DNA of 64,000 bases from Staphylotrichum longicolle (Eukaryota > Ascomycota > Sordariomycetes > Sordariales > Chaetomiaceae): assembly GCA_019096155.1 (NCBI GenBank), contig JAHCVI010000003.1, positions 4,216,001 through 4,280,000 on the forward strand, read 5' to 3'. Below the pieces are notes generated by a model that did not search any database, was not told the DNA's origin, and saw nothing but the letters and a program-made list of their open reading frames with translations. Of this stretch, positions 46,201 through 57,295 are shown in pieces; position 1 is the stretch's first letter; every line of letters begins with the position of its first letter. A program made the position numbers and the translations under genes.

Positions 46201-49200
46201 GCGCTGACGACAGAGCTGCACGCGAGGCCGAGGACGCTGCGCGTGAACAGCAGAGAAAGGAGGAGGAGGAACTAGCTGCCAAGGAGGCTGAAGAGACGGC
46301 TATCCGCGAAGCTGAGGAAGCGGCCGCAAGGGAGGCCGAAGAAGCGGCTGCACGGGAGGCTGAAGAAGCGGCGGCACGGGAGGCTGAAGAGGCGGCTGCA
46401 CGGGAGGCTGAGGAAGCAGCTGCACGGGAAGCCGAGGAGGCGGCCGAACGGGAGCGTCAGGAGGCCGAAGAAGCAGCGGCGGCAGCAGCGGCGGCAGAGG
46501 CCGAGGCGGCAGCATCTTCGAAGAAGTCCAAGAAGTCCAAGAGCAAGAGCAAGGAGGCAGAGAAGGAAAAAGAGAAGGAGAAGGAAAAGGAGAAGGAGAA
46601 GGAGAAGGAGAAGAAGGAGAAGGAGAAAGAAAAGGACAAGAAGAAGAAAGACAAGGACAAGGGAAAGAGTAAAGAAAAAGAGAAGGACAAGGCTGCTGAC
46701 GAGGACGATGACTTTGGCGATGTCGACCTCACAGCCGAGCAAGTCGCTGAGTTGCTGGCTGAGGAGCCCAAGGCAGCGGAGGTGGAGGTGGTGGAACAAG
46801 AGGAGGAGCAGCCAGCACCGAGGGAAATGCCCTCAGCCGCAGCTGGTGATGACCCTTTCAGCTTTTGGGGCGCTGCCAAGAAGTCGACCAAGAAGAAGTC
46901 TAGGCTCAGCTCGTGGCTTCCCGAGGAAGACACCCCTCACCAGGCAGCAGCGCCGGAAATTGCGCCTGCTGAGTCATCTCCGTATCTGGAAGCTGCTGGC
47001 GTCGGCGCGGTTGGCGCAGCAGCCACCGAGGTGTGGCAGGACACCGAACCGGTCAAGGCCATGAAGTCCAAGAAGGCCGTCAGTGGCAAGATCGCAGACC
47101 GTCTGCGCGCCTTCCAGGTGATTGACGACGAAGACGACGACGACGCGCCAGTCGATCCGCTGCCTCCCCCTCCGCCCCCGCCCCCGCCCCCGCCTGCGCC
47201 CGTCGCAGAGCCGGTCGCGCCGCCAAAGAGGAGAGAAGAAGAGTTCCAAAAAGAGCAAGAACAAAAACAAGGAGCAGGTCATCGACGTCGACGCCTTTGC
47301 ATCATTTGCACCTCCTCCCCTCCCCCTCCTCCGCCCAATACCGGCTTGCCCGGCAGTTTCCCCCACAGCGAAGAGGAACATTACGGCGACGAGGATGAGA
47401 TAGTCCAAATCGTTGACATGTCGCCTCCGAAGAAGAGCAAGAAGTCCAAGAAGGCCGCGGCAGCGCCCGAGGTTATCGACGTCCCTGCGCCGCCGCCGCC
47501 GCCGCCACCTCCAGTCCCCATGCCGCCGCCGGCCGTCCCTGATGCGCCGCAGTTCATGATGACACCGGCCGCAACCCGCTCGTCGAAGAAGGAACGGCCC
47601 AAGGTCAATCGCGAGGGCTCGTCATCGTGGAGCGCGTGGACTGCGACCCCAACCAAGGATCCGAAGAAGTCTTCGTCCAAACCAAAGGCGGAGAAGGAGC
47701 CGAGCGGTAGGAAGAAGTCTTCCTCAGCCGAGAAGGCCGACAAGGCCGAGAAACAATCATCAAGGGAGTCTGGCTCGGACAAGGCGGACAAGCCACCAAA
47801 GGCCAGCGACAACCCGGGCCGGTTCCCCAGCGTATTCGCAAGCACACCGCCCCTCTCACGGTCGATGTCGACCCGCGACAAGCGCCACGGCGGCAGCAAG
47901 TCGAGCTCACGTCGGCACTCTGTCGACATGAGCGGCGGCCTGATGAGCCCTCCTCCCGAGGAGATGTCCGCGAAGGCAGCCAAGATCCTCGGCGTCGGTG
48001 CTGGCCTCGTTGGGGCTGGTGTCGGTCTCTCAAGGTCTGCCAGCAGGCGCAGCAGGAAGGGTGAGGACGGCCTCAGCCCCGATTGGAAACCGGTTTCTGA
48101 CCCTCGTATAGCCGAAGACGACGACGACATCGTAATGGTCGGCGCCGCTGACGCCACTCCCAGCCCTGAGAAAGCCGAGCGCCGAAGGCAAAGAGTAAGT
48201 CAAGGTCCCTTTCCAGCGACACGATCAAAGTGATGAGTGTGAAGCTAACCTCATCCCACTTAAGCAATACCCGCGGGACGACGACATCGTCATGGTTGAC
48301 ATGGCCGACGCGACTCCTTCGCGGCCGCCTCTGAAGCGCTCCAACTCGACGGCGAAGAAATCGTCCGGCTTCTCCTCCCTATTCGGCGGCGTCTTCAACA
48401 CCCCGAAGGGGGATAAGGCAGACCCACGCCTGGAGCCGCGCTCAGAGCCACGCCGCCGTGGAACATACCAGACAACAGATGACGAAGCAGGTCGACGGGG
48501 TGAGGACACAGACGCCGAAGCCCGCCGTGCCGCGCGCCGTGCCCGCCGTGCCGAAAAAGAAGCCGCTGAACGGGCTGCGGCAGAGCAAGCCGCCGAGGAG
48601 GCCCGCCGTGCAAAGGACGAGGCCCGTCGCGAGCGGCGCAGGAGACAAGAGGAAGAAGACGAGGCCCGTCGGCAACAGGAAAAGGAAGCACGCCGGGCCG
48701 AGAGGCGGGCGCAACGCGCACGGGAGGAAGAAGAACGCCACGCTGCCGAACAGAAGGAAGCGGAGCGTGCCGAGCGTAGGAGGCGGCGTGCCGAAGCAGA
48801 TGCGGCCGAAGTCGAGGCCGATGCCCGCCGTGCTGCCAGGCATCACGAACGTCGCCGCAGCTACCAGCCCGAAGACCCTGTCCACGACGAAGAAGAAGAA
48901 CGTCGCCGACGCCGGGATGCCAGGCGCGCCGCTAAAGAAGGAAGGGAGCGCGACGATAGGCAAGCTCGGCGTAGGCCGGATGACGGCGAGAATTATGTCT
49001 ACCCGAGGGCATCTCGCGAGAACACCGGCGGTTCCTGGCCGCACTCGGGCACATCATCTTGGGTCAAGGAGCACTCCGACGCGCCGCCGCCTCCAGACAA
49101 CGTGGCAGAGGTCCCACCGCCCCCGCCCGAGGTCGTCGACGACGATGACGAGGAGGCGCGTCGTGAGGCCCGCCGTGCCCGGCGCCAGGCGAGGTATACC

Positions 49201-49461
49201 GAAGCAGCGGGCATGACTCAGGAGGAATACGATGAGGACCGCCGCCGGAGAAAACGCCGCGAGGAGAGGGAGCGCGAGAGGGATCGGGACAAGTATCGTG
49301 AGAGGGAGCGAGACAGCGGCAGGGAGCGGGAGAGGGATCGCCGCCCTGGCTCTGATGGCAGTGATGGCCGGCGCGATAGCCGGCGGAACTCGACCATGTT
49401 CATGGACACCACCCCGAGAAGCTCGTGGTGGAAGAGGTTGACGGGAGGCGCTGAGCGATGA
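43256..49461 (+). CDS. Giant low-complexity WG / KKDKKKK / EPEP repeat protein
   Basis: Main exons about 43256-45847, 45925-48194 and 48265-49461 (phases agree), about 2,000 residues; the first exon or start is unresolved because no in-frame ATG precedes the coherent N-terminus. Order: a conserved-looking head (LGFYDPPKTTNPHSGF, ALTQIDANSLQAAFQRQPPR, KPKLTP then ERVRRKDDLLNDPTASFQID); Lys/Glu/Gly-rich linker; about ten units with a DDxWG motif, KKDKKKKGK and an EPEP run; a long Glu/Ala/Arg helix (AREAEEAA repeats); an EKEKEKEK/KKDKDKGK charged run; polyproline blocks and IVQIVDMSPPKKSKKSKK; repeats of 'DDDIVMV[GD]xADATPS' on both sides of the last intron; and an Arg/Glu-rich RERERD tail. No membrane span or known enzyme domain. 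Frame coherence requires one added C near 43427 and a compensating +1/-1 pair at about 47231 and 47318. Function unknown. Confidence 0.72.
44560..45650 (+). repeat. About ten degenerate 'DxWG-KKDKKKKGK-EPEP' units
   Basis: Units of roughly 45-50 codons begin with acidic residues and WG (DDFWGSLTKKDKKKKGK, DDIWGLSTSKKDKKKKGK, DDPWGLATSTSKKDKKKKGK, EDIWGVSTSKKDKKKKKGK, DDIWGLGTSKKDKKKKKKG, DDFWGSLSSSKDKKKKKKG) and end in Glu-Pro dipeptide runs of variable length. The GAGCCGGAG-type microsatellite within them explains the variation in length. Confidence 0.8.
46290..46640 (+). repeat. Tandem AREAEEAA octads, then EKEKEK run
   Basis: Six to seven near-identical 24-bp copies encode AREAEEAA, followed by a purine-only run encoding alternating Glu and Lys. 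The octads should make a single long charged alpha helix or coiled coil. Both are recent-looking nucleotide expansions inside the giant gene. Confidence 0.8.
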
Positions 49462-50486
49462 TGAGAGGTTTCATGGGTGATGAGTTTATGTCATGATGAT
49501 GGATGATGGTCATGTTCAAGTGAGGGCGTGCAACGTGGGGGGGTAGGAACATCCCCCTTGTTTTCATTGGAATGGTTGCATATATAGCCGGATGAGGGAG
49601 CATTGTACTGGCTTTGTTATCCTGGTTTCTTGTGTATCTGATATCCCTTTGCATCACACCGGCGCATTGATCAGGGGTGTGGTTGCCTGCTGGGTTGGGC
49701 ACTGTTCACCCTGGATCTTGGCCGGATTGATACTCCCATCTAGCATGCTGTTCCGCAGTAAAGTTTGAGTTCGAAATTAACTGCGTTTGGGTTCGCATAA
49801 GCCACGCCGGGGACCAAGGAGACTTTGGAGTACCAAGAAGATCAACTCTATGAAGTCTCCCTCAACTAGATGCATTCCTCTCGACTATGTGCAGTCTCCT
49901 TGACTCTGCGAGTTTCCAACCACGACTCAGGGCAAAGTCACATATCCAAAAGGGTAACCCCAAAATCGACCCTCACAATCGTGACATCTCCATTTTATAC
50001 CCACGAAGCCCAAACTCTCAATTCTTCTTCCTTTTTCTTTTTCTTTTTCTTTTCCTTTCCTTTTTTTTTCCTTTTCCTTTTCTTTTTTCTTTTGCCTTTC
50101 TTTTTTTTGCTCTCTTTCTTCTTCCCACTCTTTCGTTCTTCTTTTCTCCCTACGTTTCCTTTTACTCTTCTTTTTCTTCTCGCCTATATAACCTAGAAGA
50201 TCCAGCCTGTTACAGAGGGCGCAAGATCAGTTTGAATGTAGCGCCACCTGCCCGTGTCTATCTACCCGCTTATATCTTAGTATGAGTGACAGAGAAACTC
50301 ATCCAAAACCATTGAGTGCAGGAGATCGTTACTGCTTTATGCTTACTTGCTTAATTGTTGCCAGCTACACCAACATTCGTTCCTCGTGGTCACCCTGGGT
50401 TGAACGGAGGGGAAAGTCCAAAGCAAGAAAGTTTTTTTCTGTTCGAGTTAACGTAGATAACACGATATGTCTCAGCCCCGAGCCCT
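49462..50486. other. Convergent intergenic region with long pyrimidine tract
   Basis: Lies between the giant gene (+) and the MFS gene (-). It holds a T/C-rich tract at about 50018-50180. No gene is supported; the frames across the tract encode only Phe/Leu/Ser and are artefacts. Confidence 0.45.
50018..50180 (+). repeat. Homopyrimidine-rich tract, about 160 bp
   Basis: Runs of CTTTTT/TTCC with few purines over about 160 bp, between two convergent 3' ends. It could form non-B DNA or act in transcription termination. Confidence 0.7.
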
Positions 50487-52190
50487 TCAACTTGATTCCA
50501 CGGCGGCAGCTGCAGCCTCCTTCTCGCTTTTTTCGAGCTTCCGGATCCGCCTCTCCTCTCGCCACTGCGGCCCCTTCTTTGTCAAAATCCACATCGACGG
50601 GGAGAAGACAACCAGCACAAGGGCCCAGAAGGTATAAGTCCAACCCCTCCCCAACGCCCTGAGCATGGACTCGATAAATGCCGTTCCCGCGGCGCCGAAG
50701 AGGCATCGCACCAGGTTGTTTGCAGCCACTGCCGTTGCCGGAGCCTCTGGGAAAAGGTCGACGAGCAAGATGTTTAGAATTGAGAACGAACCGGTAACCG
50801 TTAAGCCGACAACAAACAGCAGCACCAGCGGGCCAGCAAGATTGGTCTCGGCGTGGAGGACCCAGCCGTAACAGATGACTGCGGCGATACCCACAGATAG
50901 AAGCGGGTAGACTGGCATGAGCCTGGCTTCTTCGATGGGGAATTCGCGCAGGTCGTCGCCGCGCTTCTTGTCGATGGTGAAACCAATCTTGCGAGCGATT
51001 CTACGGTAGTTGGCGTCGAGGATGTAACCCTGCAAGACGGCGGCCACGCAGCAGCCGAGGCCATAGGGCAGGTAGCAAAGCCCGATTTGCAGATCGGTGA
51101 GGTGGTAGATTTCAGCGAACTCCGTGGAGAGAGTAGCAGCGATGAGGATGAAAACCAGGTAGATCATGGTGTTGTAGAAAAGGAGAAGGGCGAGGTCCTT
51201 TTCGAAAACCACCCTGAGCGCGTTAAGGGGGTTGGGAAAGCGTAGCTCGCGTCTTGGGGTGCACTCAGAGGCCGAGTTGTCTTTTGGCTGGCGGCGATGA
51301 CGGATAAAGTCCATGGCTGTCATGTTCCACCCTCGCGCGGGAATGGAACCGTTGCCGACTATGTTCCTGCATGTCTCAGGAATCATCAGGCCGTATATGA
51401 CGAGGAAAAGCCCGGCATAGATGAGGCAAAACCAGAAGATGCTTCTCCAGCCGAGATATTGCGAGAGGATACCACCGAGGACTGGACTCAAGGCCGGCCC
51501 AATATTGATGCCGGCACCGACAACGCTCATATACTTCCCCCTTTCTGCGCTAACGGCGACGTCGGCAACCATAGCAAAACACAAAGACAACGTCCCGCTG
51601 CTCCCCGCGCTCTGGAGCATCCGCAACACCAGCAAGGCCGCATAGTGGTCCTGAAGGGCAAGGCCGAGGTTGGCAAAGAAGTAGATGGTGAATGAAAGGA
51701 GAAAGGCCGGCCGCCGTCCTGCTCGATCACCAAAATCACCAACGATGGTGGGGGAAATGGCCTGGAACACCATGTACGTCGTCAGGGTCAGGTTGATGAG
51801 GTTGACGGACACACCAAGATCCGACGCAATCGGGTTCAAAGCCGGAAACTTTGAAGGTATAATGTGAAACAAATTAGCCTCGATATATTGTATAATAGCT
51901 TCCCCTTTTATACTAACGTATATATTGGCTGTTAAAGGACTCGTCAGCCCTGCAAAGGCCCCTAGAGCAATGATGGATCGCTTCGTCGACGGTGTGAAGG
52001 CGCTGTAAGCTGGGCCACTCGAGACTTGGTGAAGCGACTCGGGGTCGACCCGGACGTCGGGTGATCTGTCCCGGGCGGGCGTGATGCTCACTGTGCCATC
52101 CTCCTCAGATAACAACGCCGGGGACTGGCTTTCAGGGTCGCCTGTGCTGGGCTCTTGTTGTTCTCGTGGTGGATGTTCTTGAAGTTCCAT
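50487..52190 (-). CDS. DHA1-type MFS transporter
   Basis: Starts at the ATG at 52190 (MELQEHPP). Proposed exons (minus) 52190-51918 and 51848-50487, giving about 544 residues. A 70-residue polar N-terminus precedes 12 predicted membrane spans. Signature motifs: GDFGDRAGRRP (motif A, TM2-3 loop), RMLQSAGSSG, and the DHA1 motif C GAGINIGPALSPVLGG with a PETCR end to the first half. It should be a plasma-membrane H+ antiporter for drugs, polyamines or weak acids; substrate cannot be told. The whole region is one open frame, but 51917-51849 (23 codons, GTTAGT...AAAG) interrupts TM1 with out-of-character residues, and removing it gives PLTANIYFPALNPIASDLGV, the family consensus. So it is an in-frame, stop-free intron. 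Confidence 0.9.
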   Translation of the reverse strand: MELQEHPPREQQEPSTGDPESQSPALLSEEDGTVSITPARDRSPDVRVDPESLHQVSSGPAYSAFTPSTKRSIIALGAFAGLTSPLTANIYVSIKGEAIIQYIEANLFHIIPSKFPALNPIASDLGVSVNLINLTLTTYMVFQAISPTIVGDFGDRAGRRPAFLLSFTIYFFANLGLALQDHYAALLVLRMLQSAGSSGTLSLCFAMVADVAVSAERGKYMSVVGAGINIGPALSPVLGGILSQYLGWRSIFWFCLIYAGLFLVIYGLMIPETCRNIVGNGSIPARGWNMTAMDFIRHRRQPKDNSASECTPRRELRFPNPLNALRVVFEKDLALLLFYNTMIYLVFILIAATLSTEFAEIYHLTDLQIGLCYLPYGLGCCVAAVLQGYILDANYRRIARKIGFTIDKKRGDDLREFPIEEARLMPVYPLLSVGIAAVICYGWVLHAETNLAGPLVLLFVVGLTVTGSFSILNILLVDLFPEAPATAVAANNLVRCLFGAAGTAFIESMLRALGRGWTYTFWALVLVVFSPSMWILTKKGPQWREERRIRKLEKSEKEAAAAAVESS

Positions 52191-53062
52191 GACGCAGTAG
52201 TATCCAGGACACCTTCTCAGTTGCCGTGTTTCCAGGAGGTTGACTTTGGAGAGGAGACGAAACCAGCCAGCTGTTTATGTTGAAGCACCGGTGGTCGGCT
52301 CACACAGCCAGCGCAGACAACCTGCACTTGCATGCTGGCGGACCAAGCCGGACTTAGGACGCGATGTCGAGCGCCACGCAGGGCAGCGAAGTTTCAAAAT
52401 GCTTTTATTCCCGAACAAACCGCGAGAAGCGTGGGGAATAAGCGGGACCAGATGGGAACCAGACAGGGCCATGGTCACCGGAACACTGACGATTGGCAGT
52501 AGGGACATCGGCATGAAGCGGCATTGCGGTATCGGCGCCGGGGTGCAGGAGAAGGGCGAGACTGGCAAGCCTGGTCACTCGACAGATAACCCGGAGGCCG
52601 GCACCGAGAACGGGCCCCTGACGTCGGAAGAGGGAAAGCGGAAGGCGCCATTGGACCCAGTTTGACGCGAGGACTGCTCTAGAAGCGAGGAAGAGACGAC
52701 GGAAAGCAGGGGAAAGCGGGCAAAGCACTCGAAAGTCTAACGAGATAATGAAGCTTCTGAATTCGATCAAATGCAGTCTGTCATCTGTGGATGGCATGCA
52801 CAATCTTTGCGACGGTGTAGTTGTCGTTATCGAGTGTTGGAAAAAGAAGTGGATGGATGTGCGGGTCACGGCGGTCCACAAGTGCCGAGTGGGGAGCGGG
52901 ACGTTGACCCCGGCCCACAATGTTCCTGGTCAGCCACCACTAGCCACGCGCGCCACGCTACTCCAACCAAGCCACACAGGGATCTGGACAGTTCCGTCAT
53001 CGACGTTCGGCGACACCTTGCATGTCGCAGCTCCCATTGTTGGTGATGGAATTGATAGCGAC
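52191..53062. other. Divergent promoter between MFS and Ufe1 genes
   Basis: 872 bp with no supported gene. The Ufe1 frame is open upstream of its ATG to 52748, but the family N-terminus starts at 53063. Confidence 0.4.
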
Positions 53063-54254
53063 ATGTCAAACTTGACCGCGGCGTTCAACGCCCTATTGAA
53101 GGGGCATGAGGCACCCCCCACAAAGGCATTCAGCCTTGACACGGCCGACGAGTTTCTCAAGGAAGCATACCGGATAGTGCGTTCCCCCGTCCATCTCTCT
53201 GCTCTCTGCTGAAGGCCGTGAGGACAGCACGCTGACTTTTTGCGCGCCCCAGAACTCTCTTATTGCGCACCTGCACACCGAGCTGCGCAGTTTGCGTCAA
53301 GCATATCTCTCGACCGCTGCCCCTCGCAAGACACACCTGCGGACTGCCGCATCCCGCTCGGCGCCCTCACAACATGCCTCACTCACCGACCGAGACCGCG
53401 AGGAAATCGACGCCAATGCCAAGATGAACCTCCGCGACCTGAACGCCCACATACGCGCCCTTGAAGATGCTGAGCAGCTCCGTCGAGAAACCGAGGCGGC
53501 CCTTCTCCGCAAGCGCCTCTCTCGGGGCCTGGGGGTTCTGGGGCCTTGGGCGGCGGGGGATGGTGCCCGCAGCGAGCAGGCCACTTTGGAGGCTGCCGCT
53601 CGCCAGCTTGGAGCTCACCGGGAGAGCGTCATTTGGTTTCTAAGGACGCGCTTGCAGGAGACTGCGCGGACCCAGCAGCGCATGATGGAGACGCGCCTGA
53701 CCAGGGAAATGGAGAAGAACAGAAGCGTGCTGGCGAAAGCCAGGGGCCCGGCCATGGCCATGGGAGCTCATATCACTTCGAATCACGGAATTGCGAGGTC
53801 GCCAACAAATATGACTTTCACTGGCACCGGTCTATCCGCACAGGAGGAAGAGGAACGAAAGCCAGTGGTGGACAGCCTCACCGAGGACCAGAGGCACATG
53901 TTTGAAAAGGGGAATCAGGATATGCTCAAGCACCTCGAGAGCACCCTGGACAAAGTCAGGTGGGTTTTTCCTAGGCTAACGGATCCCACTCCAGTCGCCT
54001 AACCATAGTGTAGGACTGCCGAGAGCTCCCTCATAGAGATTGCCGAGCTCCAAAACCTGCTCGTCAGCAACCTCGCCACCCAGTCCGCGCACATTGACCA
54101 GCTGGTGGCCGACTCATTTGAGACAACCGAAGGCATTGGCAAGGGGAACAAAGAACTCAAGAAGAGTGCCGGCAGAGCCAGCCCAGCACGTTACACCTTC
54201 TTTGCCGCAGCAGGATTGTGCACCTTCCTTGTCTTGTGGGACTTGATTATATAA
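53063..54254 (+). CDS. ufe1: ER SNARE Ufe1 / syntaxin-18 (Qa-SNARE)
   Basis: Exons 53063-53176, 53253-53959, 54014-54254; phases agree; 353 residues. The N-terminus MSNLTAAFNALLKGH matches the Sly1-binding peptide region and syntaxin-18 N domain start. A helical Habc-like region follows (NSLIAHLHTELRSLRQAYL, EEIDANAKMNLRDLNAHIRA), then the Qa SNARE helix after EEERKPVVDSLTEDQRHMFE, containing TLDKVRTAESSLIEIAELQN and zero-layer Gln, with LVSNLATQSAHIDQL after it. It ends with a C-terminal anchor YTFFAAAGLCTFLVLWDLII and no lumenal tail. Ufe1 is the ER target SNARE for retrograde Golgi-to-ER vesicles and ER homotypic fusion. The splice in KVR|TAES falls within the SNARE helix. Confidence 0.9.
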
Positions 54255-55079
54255 CAGTTGGCTGTTCGGTTCTCGAAGCCGTCTGGGCAACAACCGGTGT
54301 CATTGAATTATCGAACAGTACCCAATCTTGCAATGCATCATCCCGCCACTCAATATGTAGTGTCCTTGTGGTGCCGTGAGTATGTGGTGGGTTGTGATCT
54401 GCGTTACAGTTACCACCTAACGAAAGACACGGTCGTCTCGAAAAGGGTTTCCTGGACATGCCTATTCTTGGACTGCTCTCCTCTTTGGTGCATATTTGCG
54501 TAACGGTGATCTGAGGCCTGGACTCCGTAATGCGTTTAAATACGGTAGGTAACATTGCAAGGTATCAATGGTGCGGTGGGTACCACGTGTAACGTATTAC
54601 CATACAGCCTCGGTGTGCTCGGTGACAAGAAGCGGGGTCTAACAAAACAAGCAAGTTCGTCCAAGCTCGGACTCGGGCCCTCGGTGTTCTCGCACTGTAA
54701 GCCGGGGTGAGCGGCCTTCGAAAACCCGAATCAGGGGCATCTTCCTTAACAGGACATGGTGCTCCGCCGGAGACCCTGAGGAGAACCCTTTGGCTGCTGC
54801 CTCCGCTCCCTAACGCGGCAGGGTATCCGCTGCATCCCGCCGCATCCGTTTCACTTCTTGAGTTGCAGGTATACTCGAAACCTGGCGGCCGGGACTTTCT
54901 TTTTACACGACTGCTTCTCGGAGCCAGCGAGCGGGCGGCTTTGACCAACTCACTGTTCATTTTGACCTGGCCCGCCTGGCGCAGTGGGTACCGCGCCCCG
55001 TCACATGCAGCATATCCGCGTGCGGATAACATACAGATTCCCGCGGCATTGATTGCTGCAGTTGCCAACCCGACAAGAA
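54255..55079. other. Intergenic region, promoter of the LCB kinase gene
   Basis: 825 bp without a supported gene. A pol III A-box-like sequence (tggcgcagtgg) at 54978-54988 has no matching B box or acceptor stem, so no tRNA is called. Confidence 0.4.
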
Positions 55080-56887
55080 ATGGACCCAGCCGCGCCCGCG
55101 GACCCGGTCTACCCGGCTCCGCTGGAGAACCCGGTGAACGGTCCTGAAACCGTCAACGACGGAGGAGACCCGGTGCTCGTTCTCTCTCCAGGGGTGACGC
55201 TCACTCTTGGGCCAGATGCTCTTCTCCTGTCTGGTAGGTCTCCATGACGGGGATTACACCCATGTGCGGAACCAGGCTAATGCTCTTTGCGTGTCTTGAC
55301 TCCTGATACAGGCCAGCTTGCTACCAAACCCAGCCGTTCATGTCTGTCTTGTGTTAGCATCCCAGGGACCAGCGGAACCCCAGGCAGCATACCCTACTAC
55401 AACATTCTGTGGGCCGAGATTACCGGCGACCGCAGGTGGCTGGTGGTCGACTATGCTGACCAGACCGACCCGCATTACGTTGAAGTCCGCCATGCCAAGT
55501 TTGCCATCTCGGAGCTGGCTGTCGAGCAGAGCCCCGCCGGCGTGGGTGACCAAGTTGCCCCCTGGGTTGATCGTCTCCTAGACCGAGCCTACAGTGGCTC
55601 GGCTCGCCGGAAGCGTGCGTGGGTGCTGGTGAACCCACATGCTGGGCCTGGTGGCGCGGAGAAGATCTGGGAGAAGGAAGTGAAGCCCATCTTCGAAGCC
55701 GCACGTATGCCCATGACCATTGTGCGGACCACCTACTCTGGCGAGGCGGTGGACCTTGCCCGGGACTTGAACATCGAGGACTATGACATTGCCATACCCT
55801 GTTCCGGAGACGGCCTGCCACACGAAGTGTTCAACGGCCTCGCCAAGCGTCCGGATGCCCGCCGCGCGCTGTCTAAGATTGCCGTGTGCCACATTCCCTG
55901 CGGCTCTGGCAATGCCATGAGCTGCAACCTGTACGGCACTCACCGGCCAACCCTAGCGGCGCTAGCCATCGTCAAGGGTGTGCCAACGCCGCTGGACTTG
56001 GTCAGTGTTACGCATGGAAACCAGCGCACCATTAGCTTTCTGAGCCAGGCTCTGGGCATGATCGCAGAGTGCGATCTCGGCACGGAGCACCTTCGATGGA
56101 TGGGCGCCACACGCTTCACATGCGGCTTCATCATGCTGGCTCTGCAAAAGAAAACTTATCCGTGCGATCTTGCCGTCAAAGTCGAGATCGACCACAAGGA
56201 CGACGTAAAGCAACACTACCGGCGGCGGGTTACCCTACCGGGGTCCGAACTTGAGAACCCCGAAAGCTCTGAGCACACGCAAAACGCCCAAGACAAACAT
56301 GTTGAGACTTCATTGCCCGCCTCTGGCGCTGTCAGCAGCGATGATGAGATGGGTCTCCCGCCACTGAAATACGGGACTGCCTTGGACAAACTACCGGAAG
56401 GGTGGGAGCTCATCTCGCACGAGAAGCTCGGGAGCTTCTACTGCGGCAATGTAAGTTTCTCGGGGGAACAGTTCCAACCCACACTCTGTTTCTCACAGGT
56501 CTAACAACCGACATGCAGATGGCCTACATGGCACCCGATGCCAACTTCTTCTCAGCGGCCCTCGCCAACGACGGCCTCATGGACCTCATCACTATTGATG
56601 GCGATATATCCCCTTTCAAGTCCCTAGGACTGCAGCTGGCTGTTGAATCCGGTCACTTCTTCGACAGCCCGCTCGTGTCATACCGCAAGGTGTCGGCGTA
56701 CCGCATCATTCCACGCAATCAGAAAACGGGCTACATTAGCATCGACGGCGAAGCCATCCGTTTCGAACCCTTTCAGGCCGAAGTCCACCAAGGTCTTGGC
56801 TTGACGCTGTCCAAAAAAGGCATTTTTGAGGCACCGGGCCCCCTCAACTGGGACAAAGTGACGACTAGCGAACGACTCTTGGCTTAG
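55080..56887 (+). CDS. Sphingoid long-chain-base kinase (Lcb4/5-like)
   Basis: Exons 55080-55233, 55312-56450, 56519-56887; phases agree; 553 residues. The DAGK-type catalytic core is complete: VLVNPHAGPGGAEKIW (nucleotide-binding, about residue 156-172), the catalytic SGDGLPHEVFNGL (about 216-228), and IPCGSGNAMSCNLYGT (about 246-261). Asp in SGDG is the general base. The C-terminal half holds GFIMLALQKKTYPCD, a variable acidic insert (about 340-380), AYMAPDANFFSAALANDG and GYISIDGEA-RFEPFQAEV. The enzyme phosphorylates sphingosine/phytosphingosine to long-chain-base phosphates at ER or endosomal membranes, affecting heat stress and ceramide balance. The N-terminal 50 residues are Pro/Val-rich and family-poor. 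No membrane helix is seen. Confidence 0.93.
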
Positions 56888-57295
56888 ATGCTCTCTTGTA
56901 ACGACCGCGAAGGAGCCAAGAGAGGGCGAAGTGCAGTGTTTGCTGGCATGAGAGCCGGATGATCGGACGACCGTCTTGCCCGTTGACCCATGTATTGTTC
57001 TTTTATCTTTCCTTTTTTCTGTTAGGGTTGGAAATGATTCTCATCGGGAGCGAGATACCCTTCGTCGGAGGTGAGAGGGCTCGGTTCGAAGGCATTCTAG
57101 TGGACCAGAGTTGGAAGATTTTTGCATCACATACCCCTGAGCTTCGTCAGACGCTTTCAACATTACCTTGTACTGTACGATAAGTTGATTATGGTGCCTT
57201 TGGACGTGGGGGCATTGCCAGTTTCGGCTGGATGGGCTGAACCAGTCAGTGAAATCAAGGCTCCATCAAATTGATTGATTTGTTCAACGTCTCGT
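56888..57295. other. Convergent intergenic region
   Basis: 3' flanks of the LCB kinase (+) and Rrp1 (-). Nothing else is recognised. Confidence 0.4.

Noticed and set aside
54960..55040. tRNA-like A-box (tggcgcagtgg)
   Set aside because: No GTTCGA-type B box and no pairing acceptor stem at a proper distance.
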